A stretch of DNA of 64,000 bases from Oscillospiraceae bacterium (GCA_009782215.1 WRKO01000011.1:1-64000), one strand, 5' to 3'; positions 1 to 9,577 are shown, numbered from the stretch's first letter. Notes: generated from the sequence alone by a model not told the origin. Translations and numbers: made by a program.

Positions 1-1059
1 GTTGGCGAGGGGAGCCGCCTTCCGACAGAGAGGAACGAGGTAGCCTTAGTGGTTGACGAGTTTAATCGGATAGACAAGGCGTTTTTTGAAAAGTTGGGAA
101 TATACTCGGATACAAGCAGTTACAGGCTGACCGACTTCATCGGTCAAACGATACTGAAAGTAGTCCCCAACGACGCATTCTATTCCCAAACAGCGGATGG
201 CTTGTTTGCTCCCGCGTCTGTTTCCGAGTACGGCGAACTGTATAAAAACGGCGAGGGCATTGAACTGACCATTGTTGGCATCCTGCGTATCAAAGAAAAC
301 TCGGCGTCCTTAACAACGTATCTCTCCACCGGCTTGGTATACACCACGGCGCTGACGGATTATGTTGTTGAAAACGCGCAAAACTCCGCAATCGCAGCGG
401 CGCAGCGGGACTCCGATACAGATGTGATATTGAACACGCCCTTTGCGGACGACGACGCGAGAAGGAACGCGCTGCTCACATTGGGCGCGGATACCACCCC
501 GACAGGCATCAGCATTTATCCGAAGGACTTTGAGAGCAAAGAAGTGATAAAGGAATATCTTGACAATTACAATAGAGGCAGACCCGCCGATGAGCAAATC
601 GTCTACACTGACATCGCGCAAATGATGGAAGGCATGATCGGCACGATGTTGAACACTGTGACACTCGTTCTGATTGCCTTCGCCGCTATCTCCCTGTTGG
701 TTTCCACGATTATGATCGCCATCATCATCTATGTGTCCGTAATCGAGCGTACAAAGGAAATCGGCATCCTCCGCAGCGTGGGCGCGAGGAAGAAAGATAT
801 ATCGCGGGTATTCAACGCGGAAGCCCTGCTCATTGGCCTAACCGCCGGACTGATTGGCATAGGCATTACCTATCTTATTCAGATGCCTGTAAACTCCATT
901 ATATCATCGCTTGTCGGAGTAGCCGGCATCGCAAATCTACCGATATTGATTGCCACGTTGCTTGTGCTTGGCAGTATGGCCTTGACGCTGGTCGCCGGAT
1001 TCGTACCGTCAAGAATGGCGGCGAAGAAAGACCCGGTCGTAGCGCTTCGGACAGAATAA
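1..1059 (+). CDS. ABC transporter permease, FtsX/MacB type (5' truncated by window edge)
   Basis: The reading frame is open from base 1, and residues such as GRLPTERNEVALVVDEFNRI-type sequence before the first GTG at 49 are typical of MacB-like periplasmic/extracellular domains, so this is the C-terminal part of a longer permease. What remains is an extracellular domain of about 200 residues followed by a TM helix, the conserved cytosolic stretch ERTKEIGILRSVGARKKDI, and two more TM helices near the C terminus, i.e. a standard FtsX fold. Such proteins partner with a separate MacB/LolD-like ATPase, which must lie upstream of the window. It ends 13 bases before the heterodimeric exporter genes, so it is probably cotranscribed with them, although the two systems are mechanistically different. 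Confidence 0.85.
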   Translation, partial: VGEGSRLPTERNEVALVVDEFNRIDKAFFEKLGIYSDTSSYRLTDFIGQTILKVVPNDAFYSQTADGLFAPASVSEYGELYKNGEGIELTIVGILRIKENSASLTTYLSTGLVYTTALTDYVVENAQNSAIAAAQRDSDTDVILNTPFADDDARRNALLTLGADTTPTGISIYPKDFESKEVIKEYLDNYNRGRPADEQIVYTDIAQMMEGMIGTMLNTVTLVLIAFAAISLLVSTIMIAIIIYVSVIERTKEIGILRSVGARKKDISRVFNAEALLIGLTAGLIGIGITYLIQMPVNSIISSLVGVAGIANLPILIATLLVLGSMALTLVAGFVPSRMAAKKDPVVALRTE

Positions 1060-1072
1060 GGAGGAACCGTTC

Positions 1073-2833
1073 ATGCTTAAAATTTTCAAATACCTCAAAC
1101 CAAAAGAATGGTTTTTCGCCGGGGTCAGTTTAATCTTCATCGTCGCACAAGTGTGGCTCGACCTAAAAATGCCTGAATATATGTCGGAAATTACCATGCT
1201 CGTCCAAACCGAGGGCAGCGCCATGAGCGACATTTGGATTGCCGGAGGCTTTATGCTCCTGTGCGCCCTCGGCAGCCTTGCGGGAGCTATCATGGTTGGA
1301 TTCTTTGCGGCGCGGATTGCAGCGTCCTTCTCCCAGCGGCTCCGCAGTATGCTGTTTAATAAGGTCGAATCATTTTCAATGGAGGAAATCAACCGCTTTT
1401 CCACATCAAGCCTGATTACCCGCTCCACAAACGACATCACGCAAGTCCAAATGCTCATCACAATGGGATTGCAGCTTGTAATAAAGGCTCCCATTATGGC
1501 GGTTTGGGCGGTAACAAAAATCTTGGGTAAAGGCTTTGAATGGTCGTTGGTCACAGGCGGTGCAGTCCTCATCCTTGTGGTCATGGTTACGTTCCTGATG
1601 ATATTCGTGATACCTAAGTTCAGGAAAATGCAAACGCTGACCGACAACATAACCCGTGTGACAAGGGAAAATTTGACAGGGCTTCGCGTTGTCCGGGCGT
1701 ATAACGCCGAGGGGTATCAGGAAGAAAAGTTTGAAATGGCAAATAAGGAGCTTACCGATACCCAATTGTTTACAAACCGCGCTATGGTCATTATGATGCC
1801 TGTCATGATGCTGATTATGAGCGGGTTGTCGCTGGCTATTTACTGGCTCGGCGCATATATGATTGACGCGGCGGGGGCGATGGACAAACTGACGATTTTC
1901 TCTAACATGGTCGTCTTTTCGCAGTACGCCATGCAGGTCATCATGTCGTTTATGATGCTGGTGATGATGTTCATTCTACTGCCCCGTGCCAGTGTTTCCG
2001 CGAAGCGAATCAATGAAGTTCTTGATACGGAGCCTACCATTATTGATGGCAAGGCGAAAGGCGGGAATTTGGAGCTTGCTGGTGAGGTAGAGTTCAGGAG
2101 CGTCAGTTTCAAATACCCCGGCGCGGTTGAATATGTCCTCAAAGATGTAAGTTTCATCGCCAAGAAAGGCGAAACCGTCGCTTTCATCGGCTCTACAGGA
2201 AGCGGCAAGTCTACGCTGATAAACCTTGTTCCCCGCTTCTTTGACGCGACTGAGGGCGAGGTGCTGATAGACGGCGTAAACATCAGGGACTATGAGTTGG
2301 AGGCTCTTTATAACAAAATCGGCTATGTGCCGCAAAAAGCGGTGCTGTTCAAAGGAACGGTCAATTCCAACGTGGCTTATGGCGATAATGGGGTGGATGC
2401 GTATACGGAGGACGAGGTTCAATGGGCGGTCAAAATCGCGCAGGGCGCGGACTTCGTGGAGAAGATGGAGGATGGGTATAACGCTTCTATCGCGCAGGGC
2501 GGAACCAACATATCAGGAGGTCAGAAACAACGCCTTGCTATCGCCCGCGCCGTTTGCCGACGCCCTGAAATATACATTTTTGATGACTCATTCTCAGCCC
2601 TTGATTACAAAACAGACCGTGTACTGCGAAATGAATTGAAAAGGACAACGCGCGGGATAACGAGCCTTATTGTCGCACAGCGGATTGGTACGGTTATGGA
2701 CGCTGACCAGATAATCGTGCTTGACGAGGGTGAAATTGTTGGCAAGGGAAAGCACAAGGAACTACTACGCGACTGCCCCGTTTATAAGGAAATCGCCTTG
2801 TCACAATTAAGCGAGGAGGAATTGGTATCATGA
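1073..2833 (+). CDS. ABC exporter half-transporter, degenerate-site subunit
   Basis: 586-residue half-transporter: six TM helices (about 1-310) then an ATP-binding domain. Visible motifs are Walker A GSTGSGKST, signature SGGQKQRLAIARA and Walker B IYIFDDSFSALD. The residue after the Walker B Asp is Asp rather than the catalytic Glu, and the H-loop reads VAQRIGT with Gln replacing His. This combination is known from the non-catalytic partner of heterodimeric multidrug exporters such as BmrCD and TM287/288. Its stop overlaps the start of the next gene by four bases (ATGA), so translation is coupled and the two products most likely form one heterodimer in the membrane. The substrate cannot be read from sequence; drug, lipid or peptide export are all possible. 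Confidence 0.92.
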   Translation: MLKIFKYLKPKEWFFAGVSLIFIVAQVWLDLKMPEYMSEITMLVQTEGSAMSDIWIAGGFMLLCALGSLAGAIMVGFFAARIAASFSQRLRSMLFNKVESFSMEEINRFSTSSLITRSTNDITQVQMLITMGLQLVIKAPIMAVWAVTKILGKGFEWSLVTGGAVLILVVMVTFLMIFVIPKFRKMQTLTDNITRVTRENLTGLRVVRAYNAEGYQEEKFEMANKELTDTQLFTNRAMVIMMPVMMLIMSGLSLAIYWLGAYMIDAAGAMDKLTIFSNMVVFSQYAMQVIMSFMMLVMMFILLPRASVSAKRINEVLDTEPTIIDGKAKGGNLELAGEVEFRSVSFKYPGAVEYVLKDVSFIAKKGETVAFIGSTGSGKSTLINLVPRFFDATEGEVLIDGVNIRDYELEALYNKIGYVPQKAVLFKGTVNSNVAYGDNGVDAYTEDEVQWAVKIAQGADFVEKMEDGYNASIAQGGTNISGGQKQRLAIARAVCRRPEIYIFDDSFSALDYKTDRVLRNELKRTTRGITSLIVAQRIGTVMDADQIIVLDEGEIVGKGKHKELLRDCPVYKEIALSQLSEEELVS

Positions 2834-4704
2834 GTGAACAGAATGAAAGAAAGCAAGACAATGGATTCGGGCCTCCGGGTGGCCCACGCGGTGGTGGCCC
2901 TCCGGGTATGGGCGGGAGCGTAGAGAAGGCAAAGGATTTCAAGGCTTCATGGGGTAAGCTCATAAGCTATTGCAAGAGTTATATGCCCGCTATCGTGATT
3001 TCCCTGATTGTTGCCGCAATCGGCACGGTCTTTCAGTTTATCGGGCCTGATAAGCTGAGTGACATGACGGATGAAATCATGAAGGGGCTGCCCGCAATAA
3101 TTGATGGTATGCCCGTACTCGGAGCTATCGACATGGGTGCTGTGACGAGTATCGCCCTGCTGCTTGTTTTCTTTTACGGTGCGTCGGCTATCCTCAGTTT
3201 CGCAGGAAGCTATATCATGGCGACCGTTACCGCGAGAATCTCCAAGAACATGAGAACAGGTATTTCACAGAAAATCAACAAAATCCCGCTTAAATACTTT
3301 GACAAAACCAGTGTTGGCGATGTTATCAGCCGCGTGACCAACGATGTGGACGCCATCGGGCAGACGCTCAATCAAAGCCTTAGCAGCTTAATTACCGCCG
3401 TCACCATGTTTTTCGGCTCCATGATTATGATGTTCTATACCAACTGGATCATGGCGCTGACCGCCATCGGCGCTTCTCTGATCGGCTTCGCGTTTATGGC
3501 GCTTACGATGTCGAAATCGCAAAAGCATTTTGACGCGCAGCAACAAGGGCTTGGGGATGTCAACGGACATATCGAGGAAATTTACTCAGGCCAAAGCATA
3601 GTAAAGGTGTATAACGGTGGCAAAGAAGCACGCAAGACATTTGAGGGCATAAACGAAACGCTCTACGAAAGCGGTTGGAAATCTCAATTCCTGTCCGGGC
3701 TAATGATGCCGCTCATGCAATTTATCGGCAACTTCGGGTATGTAGCCGTATGCGTGGTCGGTGCGGCTCTCGCCATGAACGGCACGATCTCATTCGGCGT
3801 AATTGTTGCGTTTATGATGTACGTTCGTTTGTTTACTCAACCGTTAGCACAGTTAGCGCAGTCAATGCAAGCCTTGCAAAGGACGGCGGCGGCCAGTGAG
3901 CGCGTCTTTGAGTTTTTCGATGAAGAAGAATTAACTGACGAGAGCCAAAAAGCAAAGCGGCTCACGAATATCAAAGGCGATGTGGAGTTCAAAGATGTTC
4001 GCTTTGGTTACGATAAGGGCAAAACCATCATCCACGGCTTTTCCGCTAAGGTAAACGCCGGTCAGAAAATCGCCATAGTAGGGCCGACCGGCGCGGGCAA
4101 GACAACGATGGTCAATCTGCTTATGCGTTTTTATGAGATAGACAGCGGCGAGATCACCATTGACGGTATCCCCGTCAGCCAAGTAACAAGGGAAAATGTC
4201 CATGACCAGTTCTGCATGGTGCTTCAAGACACATGGCTGTTTGAAGGAACCATTAAGGAAAACATCATTTACAGCAAACAGGGCGTTTCCGATGAGGATG
4301 TCAAGACCGCTTGTAAGGCGGTCGGGCTACACCACTTCATTCGGACGTTGCCAAAAGGGTACGATACCGTACTCGGCGACAACGCCAGCGTGTCGGCGGG
4401 GCAAAGGCAGCTTCTCACCATCGCCCGCGCCATGATTCAAAACGCTCCGCTCTTGATACTGGACGAAGCGACAAGTTCGGTTGATACCCGCACAGAGCGA
4501 ATAGTGCAGGAAGCTATGGATAAGCTGACGCAAGGCAGAACCTCTTTTGTCATCGCCCATAGGCTTTCCACTATCAAAAACGCTGACATGATTCTTGTCA
4601 TGCGGGACGGCGATGTGGTCGAGGGCGGAAGCCACGCGGAGCTTCTTGAGCAGGACGGGTTCTATGCGGAACTCTATAACAGCCAATTTGAGCAGGCATC
4701 ATAA
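2830..4704 (+). CDS. ABC exporter half-transporter, catalytic-site subunit
   Basis: 624-residue partner of the preceding gene. A Gly/Pro-rich cytosolic N-terminus (about residues 12-28) precedes the six-TM domain, then an ATPase domain with a canonical Walker A (GPTGAGKTT), Walker B LILDEATSSVD with catalytic Glu, and H-loop IAHRLST. The signature is VSAGQRQLLTIARA, i.e. SAGQ instead of SGGQ. With the degenerate partner this gives one hydrolysis-competent and one degenerate ATP site, the arrangement of BmrCD/LmrCD-like exporters. A hairpin terminator follows about 95 bases after the stop, closing the operon. Confidence 0.92.
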   Translation: MSEQNERKQDNGFGPPGGPRGGGPPGMGGSVEKAKDFKASWGKLISYCKSYMPAIVISLIVAAIGTVFQFIGPDKLSDMTDEIMKGLPAIIDGMPVLGAIDMGAVTSIALLLVFFYGASAILSFAGSYIMATVTARISKNMRTGISQKINKIPLKYFDKTSVGDVISRVTNDVDAIGQTLNQSLSSLITAVTMFFGSMIMMFYTNWIMALTAIGASLIGFAFMALTMSKSQKHFDAQQQGLGDVNGHIEEIYSGQSIVKVYNGGKEARKTFEGINETLYESGWKSQFLSGLMMPLMQFIGNFGYVAVCVVGAALAMNGTISFGVIVAFMMYVRLFTQPLAQLAQSMQALQRTAAASERVFEFFDEEELTDESQKAKRLTNIKGDVEFKDVRFGYDKGKTIIHGFSAKVNAGQKIAIVGPTGAGKTTMVNLLMRFYEIDSGEITIDGIPVSQVTRENVHDQFCMVLQDTWLFEGTIKENIIYSKQGVSDEDVKTACKAVGLHHFIRTLPKGYDTVLGDNASVSAGQRQLLTIARAMIQNAPLLILDEATSSVDTRTERIVQEAMDKLTQGRTSFVIAHRLSTIKNADMILVMRDGDVVEGGSHAELLEQDGFYAELYNSQFEQAS

Positions 4705-4797
4705 TTTTGCGAGGGGGAAAAGATATGAATGGCTGCGATAGCGTCAATTTGCCATTCATAAGGTGAATACAAAACAATGATAATGTAGAATATTTAT

Positions 4798-4833
4798 AAA
4801 AGCTCGGAGGGAGATAATCTCTACGGGCTTTTT
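4798..4833 (+). terminator. Rho-independent terminator of the ABC exporter operon
   Basis: AAAAGCTCG at 4798-4806 pairs with CGGGCTTTT at 4824-4832 (nine pairs with one G-U), enclosing a smaller GAGA/TCTC stem, and is followed by T residues. Confidence 0.75.
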
Positions 4834-4985
4834 AATATAAGTTTGGAAAAACCCCTTGACTTATCTCGTCGGAGGTTGAGAATACTTTTCTTAATAGCAT
4901 TCTTATCAAATGTGGGCCTTACACATATGAATGTGCGGCAAGCGCCCCGGAAGAAGCGGACGAAGCGATTGCGCTTATAAATCAA

Positions 4986-5282
4986 ATGCTGTTCAAATTC
5001 GGCGTCATCAATGAAGAAGAACTCGAGAAGAGAGTAAAGCCCCAAGAGCCTGTTGCAGAGAACGCAGAGGATGCAATGGATGACGAACCGCACGAAAGAT
5101 GGGAGACGGAACAGTGGAGAGAACAAGGCTTGTGTTGTTTTTGCGGCGGCATGTTAGATAGGTTTTCAGGTGCTTGCAAGGCTTGTGGTAAAACCTCAAA
5201 CTTCTGCTCAGACTGCGGCAAGTTATATGACGGCGCGTGGTTAGGCTGTCCGCGTTGCAGGGCTAGGTCGGAGACAGAATAG
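4986..5282 (+). CDS. small double zinc-ribbon protein, possibly 5'-truncated
   Basis: 98 residues from the first ATG. The C-terminal half holds four CxxC pairs (CCFCGG, CKACGK, CSDCGK, CPRCRA), consistent with two zinc ribbons; the N-terminal half is acidic. No convincing ribosome site lies before this ATG. The same frame is open back to 4860 with protein-like sequence (for example YTYECAASAPEEADEAIALI) but no ATG, GTG or TTG there, so this may be the remnant of a longer gene that lost its 5' part, perhaps a protein with an N-terminal DUF domain and C-terminal ribbons. It overlaps the 3' end of the convergent endonuclease III gene by 20 bases. Function unknown. Confidence 0.5.
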   Translation: MLFKFGVINEEELEKRVKPQEPVAENAEDAMDDEPHERWETEQWREQGLCCFCGGMLDRFSGACKACGKTSNFCSDCGKLYDGAWLGCPRCRARSETE

Positions 5283-5883
5283 CAAACACGCAAAACTCCC
5301 GCACGCCGCACCTCCCGCAGTCCGGGGCGCGGGCGCGGCAGACGGCCCGTCCGTGGGCCACGAGGCGGTGGCAGAACAGGAGCTGCTCTTCAGGCGGGAT
5401 GCGCTCCCGCAGGGCGTTTTCCACCTTGACGGGGTCTTGCGTGTCGCACAGGCCAAGGCGGTTGGAGAGACGGATGCAGTGGGTGTCGGTCACGACGGCG
5501 GGCTGGCCGTGAAGCACGCCCAGCGCGAGATTGGCGGTTTTGCGCCCGACGCCGGGCAGCCGCAGCAAAGCCTCCATCGTGTCCGGGACGCGCCCGCCGT
5601 AGTCGCTGAGGAGCATCCGCGCGCCCTCGATAAGGTCGCGGGCTTTGGTGTGGTAAAACCCGCAGGGCTTGACGGTTTGTTCCATTTCGGCAAGGTTGGC
5701 GTTCGCGATGGCCTCCAGCGTCGGAAACCGCGCATACAGCGTCTCGGCCACGATGTTGACGCGGGCGTCGGTGCATTGCGCCGCCAGTCTGGTGTTAAAC
5801 AGCAGCTTGTAGTCCGCGTCATAGTCCAGCGTACAGTCCGCCTCGGGATACAGCGCCTTCAGCCGGTCAATCAGCTCCCGCAT
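5263..5883 (-). CDS. nth: endonuclease III (base excision repair)
   Basis: 206-residue HhH-GPD DNA glycosylase/AP lyase that removes oxidised pyrimidines. The helix-hairpin-helix LPGVGRKTA carries catalytic Lys115; the catalytic Asp is Asp133 in VVTDTHCIRL. A C-x6-C-x2-C-x5-C motif (Cys182, 189, 192, 198) binds the [4Fe-4S] cluster. The ATG at 5883 has a GGGGGG ribosome site about nine bases upstream. The frame stays open to 5997 but that extension runs through the repeat-borne promoter and a GC hairpin and does not look like protein. The gene is the only one directly downstream of repeat copy A, whose extended -10 box points at it. Confidence 0.95.
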   Translation of the reverse strand: MRELIDRLKALYPEADCTLDYDADYKLLFNTRLAAQCTDARVNIVAETLYARFPTLEAIANANLAEMEQTVKPCGFYHTKARDLIEGARMLLSDYGGRVPDTMEALLRLPGVGRKTANLALGVLHGQPAVVTDTHCIRLSNRLGLCDTQDPVKVENALRERIPPEEQLLFCHRLVAHGRAVCRARAPDCGRCGVREFCVFAILSPT

Positions 5884-5947
5884 GTGGCTTCGCCCCCCAT
5901 GATATGGATATAACGCCATGATAACACAAATCACGGCGTTCGTCAAA

Positions 5948-5967
5948 GCCGCCCCAAACGGGGCGGC
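5948..5967 (-). other. GC-rich hairpin in nth leader, just after repeat copy A
   Basis: GCCGCCCC and GGGGCGGC form a perfect eight-base stem with a four-base loop. It starts seven bases beyond the end of repeat copy A, i.e. just after the start point predicted for the repeat's promoter. Only three T residues follow, so it is more likely a stable 5' leader structure or weak attenuator than a full terminator. Confidence 0.6.
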
Positions 5968-5973
5968 CCACGC

Positions 5974-6174
5974 TTCCACACTACCATTATAGCACATTTC
6001 AACTATACAAAACTATACTCTTTTTTTCGCGATTTGACACCTGTTTCAACCAAACAAAACGCCCGTTCGCCCATCCCCGCCCCAAATCCCGAACAAAACG
6101 GCCGAAAACCGCGTTTTTTTGTTATGTTCGTATTTTCAATTTTGTGAAAACTGCACAAAGAGCGGAAGCCGCGC
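5974..6174 (-). repeat. ~200-bp dispersed repeat, copy A (promoter-bearing)
   Basis: The reverse complement matches copy B at 41625-41825 over 201 bases with no gaps and about ten mismatches, seven of them within one 12-base core (near 6071-6082). It fills nearly all of the space between the GH31 stop and the nth leader. It ends with an extended -10 box TGcTATAAT (TATAAT at 5986-5991) reading toward nth. No terminal inverted repeats, target duplication or coding potential was found. Confidence 0.9.
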
Positions 6175-6178
6175 ACCG

Positions 6179-7840
6179 TCAAGATGAAGGATGACGGCCT
6201 TCATTCTGCTCGTGCCCATCGCCGGCAAAATGAAACACTGGGATTTGCGGCAGCTTACAAGACACGAGGCGCGCAGCCCCGCCTTGAAAGACCTCTCCCG
6301 TCCAATAATCGCGCCATTCGCCCGCGGGGAAATACACCTCCCGCTCATTCATCCCTTCCCACAGTACCGGCGCGACCATGATGCGGCGGCCAAGCATATA
6401 TTGATTCTCAACGGAATAGGCGCGTCTGTCCGTATAGGCGTCGAAGAAGATTGGCGCCATCAGCGGCCTTCCGGTTTGAACGCAAAATGCCGCTTCCTCC
6501 AGCAGATAGGGAAGCAGCTTTTGGCGCTCTTCCGTATAACCGCGGCAGATGTCAATTATGCGGGCGTCGTTATATCTCGCGGCTATGTTCCACGGGCTGC
6601 GGTCGTTTATCCTGTCGTCCGACGCCATGACGCCGGCAAACTGGCCCCCCAAAGGCTCGGAATGCCATTGCATGACGGGTGAGAAACAGGCCATCGAGAA
6701 TGCCCGCAGATACAGCTCCGCAGAAGGCATTTCCCCGGCAAATCCCGCGATATCGAAACCCCAGAAGGGAATGCCGGACAGCCCCGCGTTCAGTCCCGCG
6801 GTCAAGACATGGCGCAATTCCTCCCAAGCCGACCGCTGGTCGCCCGCCCAATGCAAGGGCGTCATCTGGCTGCCCGTGAAGCCGGCGCGGGAGAACAGAA
6901 TACGGCCGTCTCCGATAAACCGTGTATACGCCTGTGTATAGGCAAGCGCGTATCCGTTCAGCATATCGGCGCCTGTAGAGCCGTCATGGAATATCGGCGT
7001 GTCGTCATACAAAAACTCCCCGCCGTCCGTTTTGAAGCCGTCAAACCCCATATCAAGAAGGTATTGTCTCTTGCCAAACCACCAATCGCAAGCGGCGGGG
7101 TTGGTGAAATCGGGAATCATCGAGCCGCCGAACCAGCGCCCGGCCGGGATCACATAAGGCGAGCCGCCGGGGTTTCGCACCACATAGCCTTGCTCGACGG
7201 CATAGGCGCAGTCCGCGTCGTGCTCGGGGCAGCTTTGTCCCGCCTCGAGTTTCTTCAGGACAGGTATCTGCCATAACAGGCATCTTATACCCTTTTCATG
7301 CAATTTGCGTACCATATCCGCCGGATTGGGAAACCGTTCGGAATCAAAACGGTAAAAAGTAGCTTCGTCACTCCACGCCTCGACAACGACGACCGCCGGT
7401 TTCATCCCGTGTTTTATAGCCGTCTCAACCTGTTGTTCAATCAAGTCCTGCGTATTCCAGCGGTTTGCCGACATCCACAGGCCAAACGCCCAATCGGGCG
7501 GCAGCTTGGGGCGGCCTGTCCGGCGGGTGTAATCGTCCATGATTTTGGCCGGTGAGCCATGAAAGATATGCACCTCCGTGCCGTCAGGCAAATCGGCTCG
7601 GAAACAAGAGGTCTTCCCGTTCCGCTCCGTCGCGATACGGATGACCCTCTTTGTGTCGAAATAGACGCCGAAGCCCGCGTCTGTCAGACAAAAGGGCACA
7701 GGAAGATAGGTGTCCGCGCCTTGGTTGGTAAAGGTCTCATAGACTTGAATCTCGCGTTTCAGCCCGATTTGGTTCAGGGCGTCAAAACGCTCCCCAAAGC
7801 CATAGACCGCTTCAAACTCCGCTTCATAACACCAATTCAT
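6179..7840 (-). CDS. GH31 family alpha-glycosidase, short N-terminal domain
   Basis: 553 residues. The GH31 nucleophile motif is DGFKTDGGE (Asp272) and the acid/base lies in WAGDQRSAW (Asp334), followed by the typical IPFWGFDIAGF substrate-site segment (357-367). Family members include alpha-glucosidases and alpha-xylosidases. There is no signal peptide, so it should act on sugars imported by the adjacent ABC system. The protein begins in the middle of the usual N-terminal beta-sandwich (YGFGERFDALNQIG at 13-26), so it is shorter than the common 650-800 residues. ATG overlaps the stop of the permease upstream by four bases, indicating translational coupling as the last gene of the operon. Confidence 0.9.
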   Translation of the reverse strand: MNWCYEAEFEAVYGFGERFDALNQIGLKREIQVYETFTNQGADTYLPVPFCLTDAGFGVYFDTKRVIRIATERNGKTSCFRADLPDGTEVHIFHGSPAKIMDDYTRRTGRPKLPPDWAFGLWMSANRWNTQDLIEQQVETAIKHGMKPAVVVVEAWSDEATFYRFDSERFPNPADMVRKLHEKGIRCLLWQIPVLKKLEAGQSCPEHDADCAYAVEQGYVVRNPGGSPYVIPAGRWFGGSMIPDFTNPAACDWWFGKRQYLLDMGFDGFKTDGGEFLYDDTPIFHDGSTGADMLNGYALAYTQAYTRFIGDGRILFSRAGFTGSQMTPLHWAGDQRSAWEELRHVLTAGLNAGLSGIPFWGFDIAGFAGEMPSAELYLRAFSMACFSPVMQWHSEPLGGQFAGVMASDDRINDRSPWNIAARYNDARIIDICRGYTEERQKLLPYLLEEAAFCVQTGRPLMAPIFFDAYTDRRAYSVENQYMLGRRIMVAPVLWEGMNEREVYFPAGEWRDYWTGEVFQGGAARLVSCKLPQIPVFHFAGDGHEQNEGRHPSS

Positions 7841-8658
7841 CCCTTGATGCCTCCCACCTGAAGTCCCGATACAAAATATTTTTGCGCGGCGGCGTACAGG
7901 AGCAGGATTGGCACCATCGACATCAGCGCCCCGGCCATCAACAGGTTGTATTCGCTTTGATACTGCCCGTTAAGCGAGTTCAAGATGATGGGCATCGTGA
8001 ATTTGGTTTTGGTCGTCAGCATGACCAGCGGCAGCAGATAATCGTTCCATGTGTCCATGAAGCAGATAACCGACAGGGTTGCAAAGCCGGGCTTGCACAT
8101 AGGGCAAATGATGCGGATAAACGTTGTCCACAAGCCCGCGCCGTCGATTGCGGGCGATTCCATATACGCCTTCGGGATGGACAGCATCTGCTGCCGCAGC
8201 ATAAATATCGCAAAGGCTTTGAACACGGTGGGCAGAATAAGCGATATCAGGCTGTCGGCCAGCCTAAACTCGCTCATAAGCAGATACAGAGGGATAAACA
8301 GCACCTGCGACGGAATCATCATGGTTGCGAGGTACACCATAAACAGCGCGTTCCGCCCCCTGAATTCTAGTTTTGAGAAAGCGAAGGCAGCCATAGCCGA
8401 GCTGATGAGCGTCACGGCGACGGAGAAAAACGACACCACCAGCGAATTGAAGATGGAATTGGAAAATCCGTCCAAGGAAAACAGCCTGAAATAATTATCC
8501 AATGTGGGGGCTTGGGGGAACCATTCAATGGGCAGGGCCAACAGCGCTCCGCGGGATTTGAGCGAGGTGGAAATCATCCAGAAGAACGGCATCATAATCA
8601 GCACCGCCAGCAGGGTGGCGCCGATGTGATACAGCGCTTTGTGCCGTCTAAGAGTCAT
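7837..8658 (-). CDS. carbohydrate ABC transporter permease, MalG type
   Basis: 273 residues with six predicted TM helices and the ABC-2 permease EAA-type loop (MESPAIDGAGLWTTFIRIICPMCKP) that contacts the ATPase. MalG/UgpE-like permeases pair with a MalF-like partner, here the preceding gene, whose end overlaps this start by 11 bases. A ribosome site AGGTGGGTG precedes the ATG. No ATPase gene is present in the operon, so the system presumably shares a multi-sugar MsmX-like ATPase encoded elsewhere. Confidence 0.93.
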   Translation of the reverse strand: MTLRRHKALYHIGATLLAVLIMMPFFWMISTSLKSRGALLALPIEWFPQAPTLDNYFRLFSLDGFSNSIFNSLVVSFFSVAVTLISSAMAAFAFSKLEFRGRNALFMVYLATMMIPSQVLFIPLYLLMSEFRLADSLISLILPTVFKAFAIFMLRQQMLSIPKAYMESPAIDGAGLWTTFIRIICPMCKPGFATLSVICFMDTWNDYLLPLVMLTTKTKFTMPIILNSLNGQYQSEYNLLMAGALMSMVPILLLYAAAQKYFVSGLQVGGIKG

Positions 8659-9577
8659 AATGCACCCACCTTTTCTGCAATATGTTTTGAAGCGCGGTAA
8701 ATGAAAAGATCACAATAAACAGGATCCATGAATACGCCGCGGCATATCCCATCCTGCCGTATCTGAAAGCGTACTTATAGATGCGCTCCACCATGACCAT
8801 CGTGGCCCCGTTGGGGCCCGCGTCGCCGTTTTTGGTCATAATCATAATCTGCGGAAAGAGCTGGAACGCGTTAATCAGCGACAGCATAATCACATAAAAC
8901 AGAATCGGCGACAGCATCGGAAGGGTGACGCGCGTATATTTCCGCCACCTGTTGGCGCCGTCTATATCGGCGGCGTCATAATACTCGGGGTTGATGCCGG
9001 TTAACCCGGCCAGCAAGATCATCCCGTAAAACCCCATGTCTTTCCATACGCTTGCCAGCACAATGGACGGCATAGCCCAAACCTCGCTTTGCAGCCACAA
9101 CGGCCCGTCAACACCAAAAAAGGCCAAGATGTTGTTGACGAGACCGTATTCAGGGCTGAGCAGCCATTTCCAAATCAGGGCTCCGGCGACCCATGAGGTC
9201 AGCACGGGGATATAGTACATGACTCGATATTTGCCCGCCGCCCGGCTTTTGTGATGGAGGATACTTGCGACAAGAAGCGACAGCAGCAGCATCAACGGCA
9301 GGTAGAGAATGATGAAATAAGCGTTGTGGCTTAACACCCTCCAAACCTCACCGTCAGAAAATATATCCAAATAGTTTGTCAATCCGATAAAATGAGTCTG
9401 TACAAACGCAAAGAAACCGTTGAACAAGCTGACCCGGCTCATGCCGGACCAGCCTGTGACGCTGATGGCCAGAGACGCCAGTATCGGAATAAGGCTGAAC
9501 AAAATCAGCCCTGCCAAGCTGGGCGCCAAAAAAGGCAAAGCGCTGATGAAGCTGTGTTTTGATTTCAGTCTTTTCAT
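8648..9577 (-). CDS. carbohydrate ABC transporter permease, MalF type
   Basis: 309 residues with six TM helices and the EAA loop (YYDAADIDGANRWRKYTRVTLPMLSP). The ATG at 9577 was chosen because GGAGGG stands four bases upstream; an in-frame TTG at 9589 would lie over that ribosome site. It works with the MalG-like partner downstream and the lipoprotein upstream to import an oligosaccharide. Confidence 0.92.
   Translation of the reverse strand: MKRLKSKHSFISALPFLAPSLAGLILFSLIPILASLAISVTGWSGMSRVSLFNGFFAFVQTHFIGLTNYLDIFSDGEVWRVLSHNAYFIILYLPLMLLLSLLVASILHHKSRAAGKYRVMYYIPVLTSWVAGALIWKWLLSPEYGLVNNILAFFGVDGPLWLQSEVWAMPSIVLASVWKDMGFYGMILLAGLTGINPEYYDAADIDGANRWRKYTRVTLPMLSPILFYVIMLSLINAFQLFPQIMIMTKNGDAGPNGATMVMVERIYKYAFRYGRMGYAAAYSWILFIVIFSFTALQNILQKRWVHYDS

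Noticed and set aside
5884..5997. N-terminal extension of endonuclease III
   Set aside because: It would translate the repeat promoter and hairpin; the ATG at 5883 has a strong ribosome site and starts the conserved domain.
5974..6174. Repeat as IS or MITE end
   Set aside because: No terminal inverted repeats, no target duplication and no transposase remnant were seen at either copy.
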